NCBI GenBank assembly: GCA_948567375.1
Contig: OX419760.1
Location: 64,290,911 to 64,354,910, forward strand
Direction of reading: 5' to 3'
Origin: Lunularia cruciata
Lineage: Eukaryota > Streptophyta > Marchantiopsida > Lunulariales > Lunulariaceae
DNA length: 64,000 nucleotides
The position numbers were made by a program, and so were the translations under genes. Shown here piece after piece: positions 12,990 through 25,915 of this stretch. Each line of letters opens with the position of its first letter. The first letter of the stretch is position 1. Below the pieces are notes generated by a model that saw nothing but the letters and a program-made list of their open reading frames with translations, had not been told where the DNA came from and made no database searches.

Positions 12990-15900
12990 ATCTATTCTTT
13001 GTGATTGTGATTTTTCTTTTCACCTCTTATGTAATGTGTTTTTTTGGTGATGTTACTATTTTTTAGGATTAGTATTTGCCAAAGAGGTTAACATGTAACA
13101 ATAAAGAAGTATTTTGTGGCACTTTCCTTTATATTTATCTATTTCTAAACCATATCTTTGTAGGATTGACCTTTTTCTTATCAAAATACTGTAATTTGGT
13201 CATTATTAAGTTGTTACAACCCTCTTCAAGCTTTCTTCCTTGGGTTATCTAGAGCACTTATATATACTAGGGGCCTTATACCTTTATGCAACCTAATTGA
13301 GCTACAACCATTCTCCTTATTACTACAACTATCCTTGTAGATGATCAAGGTAGAGGTATTTCCTCTTGTACCTTATTAGCACTCCTTCATGAACATGGGC
13401 TTGTATTAAGAGACCACTTCTAGGATTCATACATTTTTTAAGGGAGATTTTTCATCCTTATGGGATAAGTATATTATATGTGCATAAGCAAAAGTAAGCA
13501 AGCTTGTAGAGTTTCCATAGTCCTATGCTCCACCTCCAAAGCATTTTTGTCTTCATTGTTCCTTGTTGTTTGCAAGTAAGTAATTAAATGTGAAGCTTAA
13601 ACACTATCACTTTCTAGACTTGCCCTCTTCTTTATAGATACTTTGACAATCTTATAGGGTTTTCATCTACTTACCACCTCAGACCATCCTTCTTTCTTCT
13701 ATGAATGTAACCTAATTCAATAGCCATAAGTTATATAGACTCTCTTTACTAATGTATTATTCTATTCTCCTTGTTTCTCCGTACGTGGATCATTGGGTTT
13801 GGTATTTGACATCTGTATGATTGTCTCCTACTATATGTATGGTTGTCTCTCACCAAAATAAGGAAGAAACTAGATTTTGGTGTCTCTTTTTTTGTTGCTT
13901 TTTTCCAACATATTACCTTTGCTGTAATACAACCTAAAGCTACAAACTTGCAAGCTACTTCTTGTTTCCTTACACTTTCAATGAAGAATTTTAAGGTTTG
14001 CTCCATTGTCATGGGAGGTGTATTTCTTTATTTAATCTTACATACTATTTCTTGAGAACTTCAGCTTTCCTTTTCATTATTATTATCCTTTATCAATTTT
14101 TTGTAGCTACTCTTGGAGGCTAGAAGATAATTATTACTTTCATTAGAGGATTCCATCTTAATAGGGCGGTTGTGCAAATAGATATCTCAAGTGCTTCCAA
14201 TACCATATCTTGACTGGCTTTGTTATGTCTTTTTTGATTTGCAAAGGAGTGACAATATTCCTGCATATTATGCATAATTTTTATGGCATAAAGTCATATG
14301 TATTATGTATCCATCATACTGCAATAGTGGATTACACATTTTTTTTCATTTTTAAGTGTACTAATTGAGGAGATTCTTTGGATGGACATTATTTGCCATA
14401 TCTCACTTCACTTCTTTGAGAGATAAAAATTCCTTTTCCTTATGCCTTGTCCCTTCACTTGTAGATGGTACCCATATATTGAGGCCTTTGGAGGATGTGA
14501 CTAGAGCTTTGTCTAATTTACATTTATTTATAGATCTTAGTTTTACAAGTCTAGACTCATAATTGCTAAGTTTGAACTCCACAAGCAATTCTTATTATCT
14601 CAAACTTCTCAATTTGGGGCTCCAATTTCAGATAGGAGGTTTGATGATTTTAGACTTGCTTGTCTCTTAGACTTCTCATTGGGTTCCAATCTGCAATAGG
14701 AGATTTGAGGATTTTGGGCTCTGCTCTCTCTTAGATTTCTCATTGAGGTTTTAATTTGCAATAGGAGGTTTGAGTGTTTTGGGCTCTCCTCTCTCGTAGA
14801 CTTCTCATTGGGTATCCAATTTCCATTGTGAGTTTGAGGTTTTGATCTCTCTTTTGAAAGAGCATGATTATTGATATTTTTTATCCAAGCCACAACTCAT
14901 GCTTATTTACTCTCTTGTTTGGAGAACACACAAGTGTCTTATTCCATTTTGATGAGATGTTATGTCCATGGAACTTCACATCTAATACATATTTACCAAT
15001 CCATAGATGTACTCATACATGTCTATGTATATTTGATAGTTCCACATGTCACATTTTTTCAAGGCCAAGTATATTCCCATAGCTCTTAGATGAGTGATAT
15101 AGGCTATAGAGATCTCTCCCTATAGTTTTGAGAGGATATGGTCTCACATCTTAAGAGATGACTGCATCATTAATTGTTTTTAGGGCATGGGTTGTGGTAA
15201 TCTCCTTAATAGAAAATAGGTTCTTCCAACATGGTAATCTATTTACTATGGCATTTAGTATGATAGTAGCTTTAAGAATATACAATTTCAAGTCATATCT
15301 TTGTTTTGCCCGTGATGCAATACCTATCCTTGATTTCATAGGATGTTTATCCCTAGACTCTAAGAACTTTCAAGTGGATCTTAGTGAGCATATGCATTTT
15401 CACATCCTTATCAATACTCCTCTACTTGATAGAGCTAAGATTCTCACTTACAAAAAGAGAGGTTAAATAGCTTGGCTGTATGCTTCCTTTTTATTGGAGA
15501 CTTTTCATATCTTCCAAGGTGTTTACTATGGCACTTGATTTATAGTTTGGTTTATCATGACCATCATTTTAGGTTTACTAGACCAATATGCTTATGGGTC
15601 CCCATGTGGTACCCAATATACATATGTGCTTTAGATGTTCTAGAGGCATGCTAGAGTTCATGATACCATCCAGGATACAATGGTACAATTCCTACAATTG
15701 ATGTGGTGATTGCCAACCCTATGAGTAGAGTCATTTGCAAGAGCAATCATCCAAGCAAGAGCAATATTGACGATGGCCACCAATAGCAAGAAGACAAGCA
15801 TACACCTCTGGTTACTCTTTCATGCCTTTGTACCTTTGGCTGATTTTTGGGTATTTTTACAATTATTTCAATAGTCTCCTTAGAGAAACAACATGAGGTC

Positions 15901-16000
15901 TTTGCAAGGAGAAGAGCTATGTCTGCTTTGCTTGCTATATTTACCTATTATGTTAGACACCAATCTCCATCACTCTACCAAACTCTAAGGTCGTGGATCT
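12990..16000 (+). mobile_element. Unclassified dispersed element, copy 1
   Basis: This stretch matches the minus strand of about 43.7-46 kb in several collinear places. One match is a peptide block at about 15340-15500 (LDSKNFQVDLSEHMHFHIL) against LDSKKIHVELNEHIHTHIL on the minus strand at about 43.85-43.96 kb. Others are a TACTAGACCAATA/GC nucleotide block and an ACATGT-rich block near 15000 against 44300. Many stops interrupt the frames. The coding potential is not recognisable, so the element class is open. Boundaries are approximate. Confidence 0.55.
14627..14845. repeat. Tandem repeat, unit about 64-65 bases, about 3.3 copies
   Basis: The anchor ATAGGAG recurs at 14632, 14696 and 14761, with a diverged fourth unit near 14824. 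Each unit also holds a TTAGA-TTCTCATTG block. The repeat lies inside the dispersed element copy and is partly echoed at 44.4-44.5 kb (CTAGTAGGAGGTTTGA). Confidence 0.8.
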
Positions 16001-16204
16001 TTGCAGACATTTTGTAAGACCCCTCATCATGTCTAGGACACTTTCTCCCCCTTTACCTATACTTTTAGAGGATCTATATCATAGAAGATTTAAATTATAA
16101 AATTCAGCCATAGCACACTTTGTTTCTTCCTGTCCATCGTCTAGCATTACTTTCTATCTCTTGCCTGGCGTTAGGGTCTTGATTTTGCTTAGGGTTTTGC
16201 AGAT

Positions 16205-16318
16205 CTCCCTTGGACCTATTGGGGCTTAGCCCCATGTTATCTTTTTTCTCTGCCTTGTACGGCTTGTTGGGGTCTTCCCATCTTTCGTTTTTCCTACGCG
16301 GTCGCCTTCTTCTCCTTG
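16205..16318 (+). mobile_element. Tail-only copy of the non-LTR family
   Basis: This is a 5'-truncated piece carrying only the conserved 3' tail. It has a hairpin around TGGGGC-TTA-GCCCCA (near 16223-16238), then CTTGTACGGCTTG, the GGGGTCTTCCC hairpin region and the terminal CCTACGCGGTCGCC at 16293-16306. No coding part remains. A short flank of unrelated DNA follows directly, with no poly(A). Confidence 0.8.
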
Positions 16319-17042
16319 GACCTGGATGTTCGTTTTTCCCCTTTGCTATTCTTCGAGCTTTGTATTCTTTTTCTTAGGCGGTATAGTATTTGGCTCCCTT
16401 TCCACGTGGAGGGTAGTCAAGTCCTCGTTTCTTCCTCGCGATTTATATGGTCTTCCTTCCTGGAAGTTGGCTGATCTTTACTTCGAACTGATGACCGAAG
16501 ATTTAATCGCATACAGCCAAAAGATCCGGGCACCTAATCTTAACTAACGTCACCAGTCACTTTATTAGTTGACGTCATGTCCACATCTAATGCGGTCTAT
16601 GTAACCTCCATAGATTGATTACCATGTACCGGGTGAAGTGGCATAGTGATCACCAATGACCTTCTCTACAGGTTCAAGAGTCCAAAATTCAAGGTCTGGA
16701 TTCTCGGGATCCCGCTTGTCCTGGACCAGGAGATTTGCGATCTCGAGTGAGGTCCTCATCTTTACAGGTCGGTGACATCGTGGGGCTCCAATCAAGGAGA
16801 TCCAATGAAGGAAGAAAATCAAAGGACATGGCACCATCTTTCTGCAGGGGACAACTTACTTATAGAAGACATGTAGAAGGACAAGATGAGAACCTAAAGT
16901 AGCTGAGAATGTTAATAATACTACAGGTTGATTTTCGTAAAGGTTCCCCTCGATGTCGTGTACAGTCGCTTCAGTTTGAACTCCAATCTTTTTCGGACCA
17001 GGAGTGATACTAGATGGTCCCCGTTTATAGCATCGCCAAGCG

Positions 17043-17316
17043 GTGTCCTCATCATCAGGTGTCACATTGGGTCCTTGGGTCCTCGTCAAAGGTGGTCGCA
17101 ATAGTTTAACCTTGTTAGGGTTCGTTATCAGGCGGTTGGTCATGAGAGTTTAATTTTGCAAGGTTAGAACTTCGCTTTTTGTGAATGTGTCCTCATCAAA
17201 ATCAGGCGGTCTTTGTCACATTGGATCCTCGTCAAAGGCGGGGGTGAGAATTTAACCTTGCGAGGGTTCGTTATCAGGCGGTTGGTCATGAGAGTTTAAT
17301 TTTGCAAGGATAGAAT
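17043..17316. repeat. Tandem duplication, about 150-base unit
   Basis: The units 17043-17166 and about 17187-17316 share 'tgtcctcatca', CACATTGG, 'cctcgtcaaagg' and a nearly identical block from 'agggttcgttatcaggcgg' to 'gttggtcatgagagtttaat'. The second unit differs mainly by small insertions near its start. CpG is retained, unlike the surrounding old repeats, so the duplication looks fairly recent. Confidence 0.85.
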
Positions 17317-18577
17317 TCCACATTACTAACAATACATTTTTTTATTTGAATATGAATTCTTGGTTTCCTCAAGTCTCATGATTAAATCTCTCTGTTCCTA
17401 ATTCTGCTACTAATGCTATAGCTGTCCTCCATAGTATGCAAATTTCACTCCACCATTTGTTGCCAGCCTTTGGATCTTACTGTTAACTCTAAAACTGGCA
17501 TGAACGTGTTTGCTATCACTCACGCTCACAGATACAATTAAACAACCTTGCAATGGAAAGCTCAAGATTCTTTTAGAACGCTAGCACCAGTAAGATCTAG
17601 AACTTACAAAGCGATGTCAAAGTGATGTCAAAGTGACGGGATCCTATCGAGATGTCATTGCTCTGACAAGTGCGGGTCTTACAAGCTCTCGACATCCGGC
17701 AGACAATTCCAAATTTCTATTATATCAAGAACAATAGAATGAGTTATATTTACAGTTGTCATCGACCAATAATAACAAATGGATATATAATAAGATTTAC
17801 ATTGAAACATGGTTTTAAATTCTTTTAATCGATGAAGCGTGAAAATTGTTCTCTCAAGTTATTCTCAGGTTCTTTCACGAGTTCTTCCGTGGTACTACTT
17901 TTGACTTAAACTGGGAGAAGTAGCTTAATTAACAATGTAAAGAATGTAGAGGCCATCAGAAAGATGCAACAAATCCCATCTAAGCTTAAGTTTGCAAAGT
18001 AAATCTGTTTGTCTACTTCATATAAGCTTCATGGAGCTTGTTTCGACTTCGGAAACGTAAGTTTTCAATGTCATAAACATGTCTAATGTGTCTTGATGAT
18101 CTACTGCTCTGATAAAACGAATGATATGACTACTCAAAATATATATTCATGTAATCAACCTTGGATTTGCCAGGTTCACCATTCTACCTACTATTGTTAT
18201 TTTATATATTACATATTGCTTGTACATTGTAGTATGTTTGGTTGGGAAGGATGTTACCGAGTACTGTGCATGATCCTACAACCACTGATCATTGATCCTT
18301 GAGCGCATGACCTGCCAAACATCTGGTTGTTGATAAGCACTCGATCACAATCAACAAGACCTGAAGTCCTAACTGTTTGGTCCTGCACCTATGGAAGGTG
18401 AACATGCAAGAGATCGAGGAGAATTCATTACTAACTGGAGGTGATGGAAAGGTAACTCTAAATCAAGTCCTGAATAGGGCCGGTGCTAAAATTTAAAACA
18501 ATCTTAGTGAAGTATCCGACTAAAAACCTATTCTTGAGACGGCCTAGACAGAAATAAGCACTCAATTTCCCTTTACA

Positions 18578-18880
18578 ATGCCCACATCAATCAAGGGAGA
18601 CATGTCTACATTCTCTTCGTCGCCAAAACATGAAACCGAGGTACCGCTTGTGACCAGGACAACCAGGCGAGATGACGAGGACAGGCTGGCGAAGACACGG
18701 TCTCGCGAGGAGATAAAGTTATTAGAAACGGCCTCCGGATACTATAGTATGTTACTTCTTTCATCAGCGGATCTACTCGTGGAGCTAAGACGCGCCACTA
18801 GGAGAACTGAGTCAGAGCAGCGGATATCGAACATCTTAGATACAATAAACGAATTTTTCATACAGATATTATTGGAGTTT
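18578..18880 (+). CDS. Hypothetical charged-helix ORF, low support
   Basis: An ATG-started frame encodes about 100 residues before it runs into a retroelement tail. The first 40 residues are Ser/Thr-rich. Residues about 28-90 are strongly charged and helix-like (RRDDEDRLAKTRSREEIKLL, then LLVELRRATRRTESEQRI). I do not recognise the family. The frame continues into the non-LTR tail at 18895 and ends at 18973, so any original C-terminus is lost. It could be the remnant of an element-encoded protein, a captured exon or a chance frame. No promoter or splice signal decides between these. Confidence 0.25.
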
Positions 18881-18894
18881 AGGTTGATTTTCCT

Positions 18895-18960
18895 CTTATG
18901 TTTTTATCCTTGTACGGGCTTCATAGGTCTTCCTATCCTTCTTGTTATCCTACGCGATGG
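18895..18960 (+). mobile_element. Diverged tail of the non-LTR family
   Basis: CCTTGTACGGGCTT is followed by a perfect hairpin ATAGG-TCTT-CCTAT (18923-18936) and then CCTACGCGATGGCC. The stem bases differ from the usual GATGGG/CCCATC, but both arms have changed together. Confidence 0.7.
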
Positions 18961-19710
18961 CCTTTCGTGTTAGCAGGAGCAGCCAAGCGTCTCCTCATCT
19001 TCCTCCCGTGGAAGACAGCTGCATGCCAGAGATGTGAGTGGGAGCGATTTCTGAGCCGTCTTCTTTCCTTGTGTTTTAAGGCACAAGACATCATCCGAAT
19101 CATGGGACTAGCTATTGGGATTTCTTGAAAATAACAAAGAAAAGATGCGGAGAGGGTGTCTCCTAACAGTGCCCTTTGCTCGCAAAACATAGGAGTATGA
19201 ATAGACGAATAGAGTAGAGTGGAGTCAGTAGAGGATGAGAGGTGCTACGATGCTTTGAAGATTATCATGCAATTTGGTTCGTAGTTGTTGAAGCACAAGC
19301 ACTATTCTGAATAGTACCGAGCACCAATAGGAAAATGCCGCAACCGTAGATAAACGGTAGACTTAAGTGAATAGGTCAAACCACACAATCTCATTCTTGC
19401 CTATTCTTGTTCATGATGACACATTCGGCCATCAACAATAAAACTTGTGGCAATTAAAGAGTTTAGTACGAATTAATATAGACTCATTTGTTCTTCTAAT
19501 CTTCCATGCGTTTTATTTCTGACAAAGTACCTCCTCTTGAAATTCATGAGATCGTGAACTGACTGAAATTGCTTCATCTCTCTTAGAAACGAACTAATGT
19601 CAACGGAAACAGTTACTGTGCCCTCCCGCTGAGACAATAACATCTCCTATACTTCGGATATGATTTTGATATCTTAGATGCTGTAGGGTAATTTACTCTT
19701 AACGATACCA

Positions 19711-19788
19711 TTGGGTTCTTAACCTATCTTACCCCTATGTCTTTTCCTTGTACGGCTTGAGACGATCTTCTCGTCCTACGCGGTCACC
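19711..19788 (+). mobile_element. Diverged tail of the non-LTR family
   Basis: The stretch begins with TTGGGTTCTTAACCTA, a first hairpin with stem GGGTT/AACCT that includes one G-T pair. It continues with CCTTGTACGGCTTGA, the hairpin GACGA-TCTTC-TCGTC (19761-19775) and CTACGCGGTCACC. Both hairpins are kept although their sequences differ from the main copies. Confidence 0.7.
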
Positions 19789-19799
19789 ATTTCTAGTAT

Positions 19800-21370
19800 G
19801 ATTCTCTACGATACTTGATTCACACTGGTGGCTGCTTTCCAATAGATTCGATCAATCCAGAGTGTGCCCTTCCGTTCGGTGGTTAAAGCTTACAAGGGAC
19901 TACACCCCTGAGTATAATAGATGCCACACATCACTAAGCTCAACCTCCAGCATGCGATGACGCAAAAAAATCAAGAATATGTTCGGCTGATGAAATGAAG
20001 TCGTCCACTTAAAACGCAAGTTCCGTGATGATACTACGCTGGTAAGATAGACTCCTACGTAAAACTACAAGTACCTACGGAGTTCATCTTGAGAATGGAA
20101 CAACGATGGATGCCATTGAGTAACATTCATCTCTGATAGGTAAGAACACGCATGCTCGGATGCCAGCTGTTACCGTATCAGAACGGAGCGTACATGCCGG
20201 GAACACGATGGTTAAGTCTACCCACGACGGTATCGGATAACAGGGGATGGCAGGCTGACCACGTCCAGCATACTCTACAGTCTACAGTGCAGTTCTGCCC
20301 TGCGTAAAAGTAGATTGCGTAGATGTGTTAAGGTCAGAAAAGTATAGCTTTATATATTCCAGAGAACGTAACGGAGCAGTTTAGCTCCAGATGTTTAAAG
20401 TATTACATTATCTAGAGAATTCAAGCTTTCTTTTGAATTATTCCCTTCCTTGATTGTCTAAATATCTTATGCATAAGAATTAAATAAATTAGGGTATAAA
20501 ATGTGGGTGAGATTTGGCTAGATACTATGAAATGATTTGGTTCTTGTACTACGTTGTAAAATTAGATACACTTATTTCCCTGGAACTCTTTGTCCTTGAT
20601 ATGTAATACTCTCTAATAAATAATACCTATTTAAGAAGAATTTTTAACACCCTAAAACGAACCATAGTACATTTAGAGTACTGGGTAATCACTGAAATAT
20701 TTCCCTGAAATTTGGTGTCCCTGGGAAATGTACCATGTCTTCTAATTCCTAGTCACCATTTAAAAGAATTATTATCACTCTAAGAAGATTTGTATATCTT
20801 AGAACTAGATACATGTTACATTGGAAAACATTTCACACAAGAATAAGACAATTTTTTTGAAGAGGAATCCAACATTAAAACTTTGCACATCATTTCTAAT
20901 CAAAAATTAATGAAGAGTATGAGGCAAAAGTCAGCTACCTCTTTCCACTCCTAACTTGGTTGTACATCTTCAAATTTTAAGTTACCTCCAACATATTGAA
21001 TAACATTTGATTGAAATTTCTAGTATTGAAATCTATATCCTGTTAATATCTAGATCTGGTTTCTTACAAACCTGCACATATAAATATGAGAAAAATGTGG
21101 GTCCAAGAATGTACTGGCTTGATTGTGCTTCCTTGATCGAACAAGAATTACTTCTTTTTTAGGAGGTACTACATTATTTGAGTATTTTTACTTTTGAATC
21201 ACTCTCAAGAACAAATATGTCAATGTGAACTTGATAACTATGGTGATGATACATAGGTATAAAAGTAACATAGAACTTTGAATTTAACATAGGCAGATTG
21301 GAAGAAGGAGGTTGGGAGAAAATTTCTTTTACTACAATTCCAATATAATCTTTTTGCTTGAAATTGCATT
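19800..21370. other. No gene seen
   Basis: The first part (to about 20400) is CpG-containing unique-looking DNA without a long frame. The rest is AT-rich. No motif, RNA gene or repeat was recognised. Confidence 0.5.
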
Positions 21371-21374
21371 TTAC

Positions 21375-22790
21375 ACTCACTCATTTACTGGTCCTTGGAA
21401 GCAAAGGGTTACTCGTCCTTGGAAAAGAGTATGTTTGGGAGAGAGGGAAATTAAATTATAATTAAATTTGATAATCATAATTTATAAATCATAAATTATT
21501 TGTACACTAATATTCACTCACCTACTCATTCTCAAAGAGGAGGTGTGATTCAAATACAACCGTTATTCTTAGGCTTCCTTCTACCTTCCTCATTCACTTA
21601 CTTACTCTTGAAGAAGAAAGGCAATTCAAATATAACCCTTGTTCTTAAGCCTTCCTTTACAACTCGCTCTTTCACTTGCTCACTTACTCCCTCATCCTTG
21701 GAACAAAGGTTGAGAGTGTGTGAAACTCAATTACAATTATTATACTTAATGCTACCTTATACTCCCTCTCACTTACTCATCCATGTAAATGAAGAGTAAT
21801 TCAAATATAACCCTTGTTCTTAAGGTTTCCTTCTACCCTCTCGCATTTAATCACTTACTTACTCATCTTTGCAGAGAAGTGAAGATAAGTGAGTGAACTT
21901 CAAACATAATTCTTAAGGCTTAATTAGTTTAATTAACTTACTCATCCATGTAAATGAAGAGTAATTCAAATATAACACTTGTTCTAAAGGTTTCCTTCTA
22001 CCCTCTCGCATTTAATCCCTTACTTACTCATCTTTGCAGAGGAGTGAAGATAAGTGAGTGAACTTCAAACATGATTCTTAAGGCTCCCTTCTGCCTTTAC
22101 TTCCATTTGGTCATCTAAGAGAAAGAAGTAGAGAAGAGAAAGTAGTACTCAGGACATGAGGGATGAGAGTGAGTTCACTTAACCTTGAGAGGGAAGAGTC
22201 TTCTACTCTCTATCATTTATCCTTGGATGAAAGAAGCAATTTCAAATATAACCCTTCTTAGAGGGACCTCCTACCCTCACTTATTCATTGAATTATGCAT
22301 TTTCAGAAAGGAATGTTGTTAGGAATAAGTGAAATCCATATATACTCCTTATTTTTGCTCTTATTTTGCCTTCTACTTCTCATTTAATCACCCACTCATC
22401 CTTGGAGTGGAGGGGGTTGAGATTGAGTTCACTTACTCATCAAGGAGTAGATTTGCTTTATTAACTCATTCTCCTTACTCATCACTCATCATTAGATGAG
22501 AATGTGTTTAAATGAGTTCAAATGAGCTTATCGGGAGTATATAAGGAGGGTTTGGACAAACTTACTTACTGATCCTTTGGGAAGGAGTATCTTTTACTCT
22601 ATTCCCCTCAATCATCCTTGGGAAGGAGTGCAATTAGGAGTAATTAAAGTAAGCTCCTTATAAGGAGGGTTTGGACAAACTTACTTACTCATCCTTTGGG
22701 AAGGAGTATCTTTTACTCTATTCCCCTCAATCATCCTTGGGAAGGAAGTGCAATTAGGAGTAATTAAAGTAAGCTCCTTGGATGATGAGA
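21375..22790. repeat. Degenerate tandem array (CTTACTCATCCTTGGAAGGAG type)
   Basis: The core CTTACTCATCCTTGG, followed by GGAG-rich and 'ttcaaatataacccttgtt' segments, returns about every 90-165 bases. Two sub-arrays are well preserved: 21776-21919 with 21941-22084 (period 165), and 22541-22659 with 22660-22779 (period 119, almost identical). Short reading frames across it are by-products of the periodicity. It looks like a satellite or minisatellite grown from an element segment by repeated unequal exchange. Confidence 0.85.
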
Positions 22791-23281
22791 GGACTCTTCC
22801 TTCTCACCAATAGAGCTCTTTCCTACATCCCTTATTTCAAATTTGCACTAAAAAGACAACTTTGCAAAATGATAAGTACTAAAAAAACATTTATTTGTGA
22901 TTTTGATTTCATAGTTTTTTACAACATCCTTGGAGTTCCTTCTTCGAGGATAACTTTCAAATTTGCACTAAAAGACAAAAACTTGAAAGAATATAAAATC
23001 CTCCAAAACTCAAAAACTACCTCAAATTCAAAATCTAAACTTATTCTTTCCTAATCACTTTCAGATCCAATTCCAAGACTAAAACTACAAAAATTTCATC
23101 AACTTCTTTGAAAATAGTTGCCAGATTTGATGCACAATCTATTCATAAGATTATATAATTCTCCATCTTACCTTGTAAATCTTCCAAATGCACAACAAAA
23201 TGAGAGGTTTATATACATGTGCTTTATGAAAACTGATAATTCACCTATTTATTGAAGGGTTGATATTCCTTAATTCACTGT

Positions 23282-23391
23282 CACCAAGAGGAAAACCTCT
23301 ATTGATGTGTTGATTTTATATAATTTATTTGCACCAAGAGATAAAACCTCTATTGATGTGTTGATTTTATATAATTTATTTGCACCAAGAG
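23282..23391. repeat. Tandem repeat, 50-base unit, about 2.2 copies
   Basis: CACCAAGAG recurs at 23282, 23332 and 23383. Between the anchors lies a shared 'cctctattgatgtgttg' block and an AT-rich tail. The copies are nearly identical. Confidence 0.85.
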
Positions 23392-24764
23392 ATAAAACAA
23401 CAAAACATAGTTTTCCAAGCAAAAGATAAACTATTGAATCTTTGTTAAAATTTTCTTTAAAAATTGAACATGCAATTATTAAATATTATAAATAATAAAT
23501 TTTATAAATCCTCTCATTCTACACTAGTCCTTTAAAATTTCAAAATTTAGTCAAGAATGCCAAATATTAGAATAAAAAAGCACATCAAAGAGTGCCTTAT
23601 ACAAACTAATAATTCACTCATATGTTGATTATTCAACATGTAACAATCTATTGGTATTTAGAGACAAATCATAATAAATTATTGCTTTCTTTGCACAAAA
23701 TATACCTTTTGGATCTTTGGTGTGATTTTTTTTGCATATTGAACTTGTCATTGATTTTATAAACTTTTTTTTACTAATGTTACATATGGTCTTGAATTAT
23801 TCATCACTATCTTATTTATTATCTATTGCATCATATACTTATTCTAACTATTACTCCACATCTTCTTAAGCTTTGCTACATAAAAATCATATGCTTTTAC
23901 TTTGTTGATAGTACCATGTGCAAAATTTGGATTGAAATCATCCCATATATGTAAAATCTTCTCATCTTTTGTAATATTCCAATGAGGTACATTATTGCCA
24001 CAAAAGATTGCTCTATATTTTGATCCTTAATTTATTGCTTTTGAACATGATATTCATTCAATTTTTCTTCTCGTATATGTTTGGTCATGAAATCAATAAT
24101 AAATATAAATAATATTATTTTTAACTTCTCAAATTAGATAGCATTTTCAGTTCTTCTAGATAATAAAAAAAAGTATCTCAATGTTGGTTTGTGGTTTCTT
24201 ACTAATCTCAAACCATTTTCATACCAATATCATCACAAACATATAGGCATATCTAATAAAATTCTAAGAACAAAGATTCAAGGCTTATCTTACTATAATA
24301 AACCAAGGAGAGAAATAATAAAATGGAAGATCATGTTGGAAAGCCTCAACTAAGCTTGGGCTTTTGATATTTGTAGGTAACTACGTACAAAAGTTTCCTT
24401 TCTTGGAATACAAGCTAAGGTAGTTGTTCACTTGGTATATATGCTAAGCTAATTGTTTACTTTGCACACAATTTACTAATCCTTTTGAAGTTTTAGAAGC
24501 TTCTCACCAAGAAGCTTTTTGGATGCTTCTAGAATAGTTTTAGAATTTCTAGATGTATGTTAGATCCAACTTCTTTTAGCTATACTTAGCTTCTACTAAC
24601 TCAATATTATTACATTTATTGTTTTTTACAAGATGAGAATATATTCATTATCAACTATATTCTCATCTAAAGGCATTAACCAAAACTCCATAACACAACT
24701 CCAAGATGAAATACATTTTCATTATATGTTTATTGGTACTCTCAAGAGTTATCATTTATATCCT

Positions 24765-25188
24765 TACCATGCTTGATGATGGAGTTATATGAAGCGATGA
24801 ATTTGGTGTTTGACAGCTATTTTAGGGAGTACACAAGGGAAAATTATTATAGACGTCAAGTATATCACTCTCACTTTCATATTTCACCGCATATTTTAGA
24901 CAATGTGTATCCATTGTTCTACAAAGAGCATTAGTTGGTGCAATCTATAAGAGAGCAATCACACTAGGTGATGCTTCTTTGGATGCTCCAATTGTTTGTT
25001 GACCATATGACTTGCATAGTTCAAATATCTTAGGTGCCATAGGGCAAATTCGTCTTACACTAAGATATTTGTAGTTCAAATTCCTCTTACCAATACTATT
25101 GAGGCTTAGCCCATTTTACCCCTTTTTTTTCCTTGTATGGCTTGATGTGGTCTTCCCATCCTTCTAGTTTTCACAAGCGGTCACATTA
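24765..25188 (+). mobile_element. Non-LTR retroelement copy, 3' part, decayed
   Basis: This copy corresponds to the C-terminal third of the frame at 29879-30634 plus the tail. It starts at GGAGTTATATGAAGCGATGA and carries the TTTTAGACAA-GTGT block, the GAGAGCAATCACA block and the GACTTGCATAGTTC block. It ends with the tail (TGTATGGCTTGATG, TCTTCCCATCC, GCGGTCAC). Stops and small insertions destroy the frame. It is more decayed than the 29.9-kb copy. Confidence 0.85.
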
Positions 25189-25604
25189 TTACATGCTTGA
25201 CCAATAATGTTGACTTTCTTCATGAATATATGTATCCAAGAATTAGATATATGTAAGGGAAAATGGGATGATTATAGTCTTGTATTGCTAGTTTTACCAT
25301 GGACTTCAATAATCAAGAAAAAGTATTTACCTTAACTTTTCTGAATTTGAAAATTCTCTTCAAAGCTCTCTAAAGCACTACAAAACCCATAGCTCTATTT
25401 GTTGGCCTTGAACAAACCATGCTTTCAAAAGCACTTCTCTGTTAATGCAAACTTGCAAACTTTCATAGACATAGAATTTGAGCGTGCAAGAATCAACAAA
25501 TTGTCATGGTCTAATAACAATCTCTACTCATTTAAGATTAATCTTATCTGACCTGCAATATGAACTTGGGGATTCACTATGTTTTGTTTTCCCAACATCT
25601 TCCC

Positions 25605-25915
25605 TCTTCATTTTCATTGGTAGCCTTATCTACAATAATCCATTTTGCAAGTTCTCTCGAATTTAGCAAAGATAACTAAACATGATGTTTTGTCCGTCTT
25701 TACCTTACCTTTTCAAGGCACTTCTTGATAATCCATCTTTTACTTAAATAACTAGATCTAAAAATCAAATCTTAAATAAATTCTCCTTTTTATAGGTAGC
25801 CTTATCTACAGTAACCCATTTCACAATTTTTCATATTTAGGAAAATATACTAAATAGGTGTTTAATCTGTTTTAATTTTCTCTTGTAAAGGTACTTTAGA
25901 ATTGATACCATATTT
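25605..25915. repeat. Diverged direct repeat, about 180-base period
   Basis: Two stretches beginning TAGGTAGCCTTATCTACA (about 25793) and TGGTAGCCTTATCTACAATA (about 25618) continue with matching ATCCATTT/ACCCATTT and later CTTTTCAAGGCACTT / CTTGTAAAGGTACTT blocks. Substitutions and gaps are many. No coding role seen. Confidence 0.6.

Noticed and set aside
16326-16547. 73-codon hydrophobic frame after a tail copy
   Set aside because: It starts within the T-rich flank, has no motif, and no upstream promoter was seen.
21375-22790. CRISPR-like array of regular repeats
   Set aside because: Repeats are degenerate, periods vary from 90 to 165 bases, there are no unique spacers, and the DNA is from a plant nucleus.
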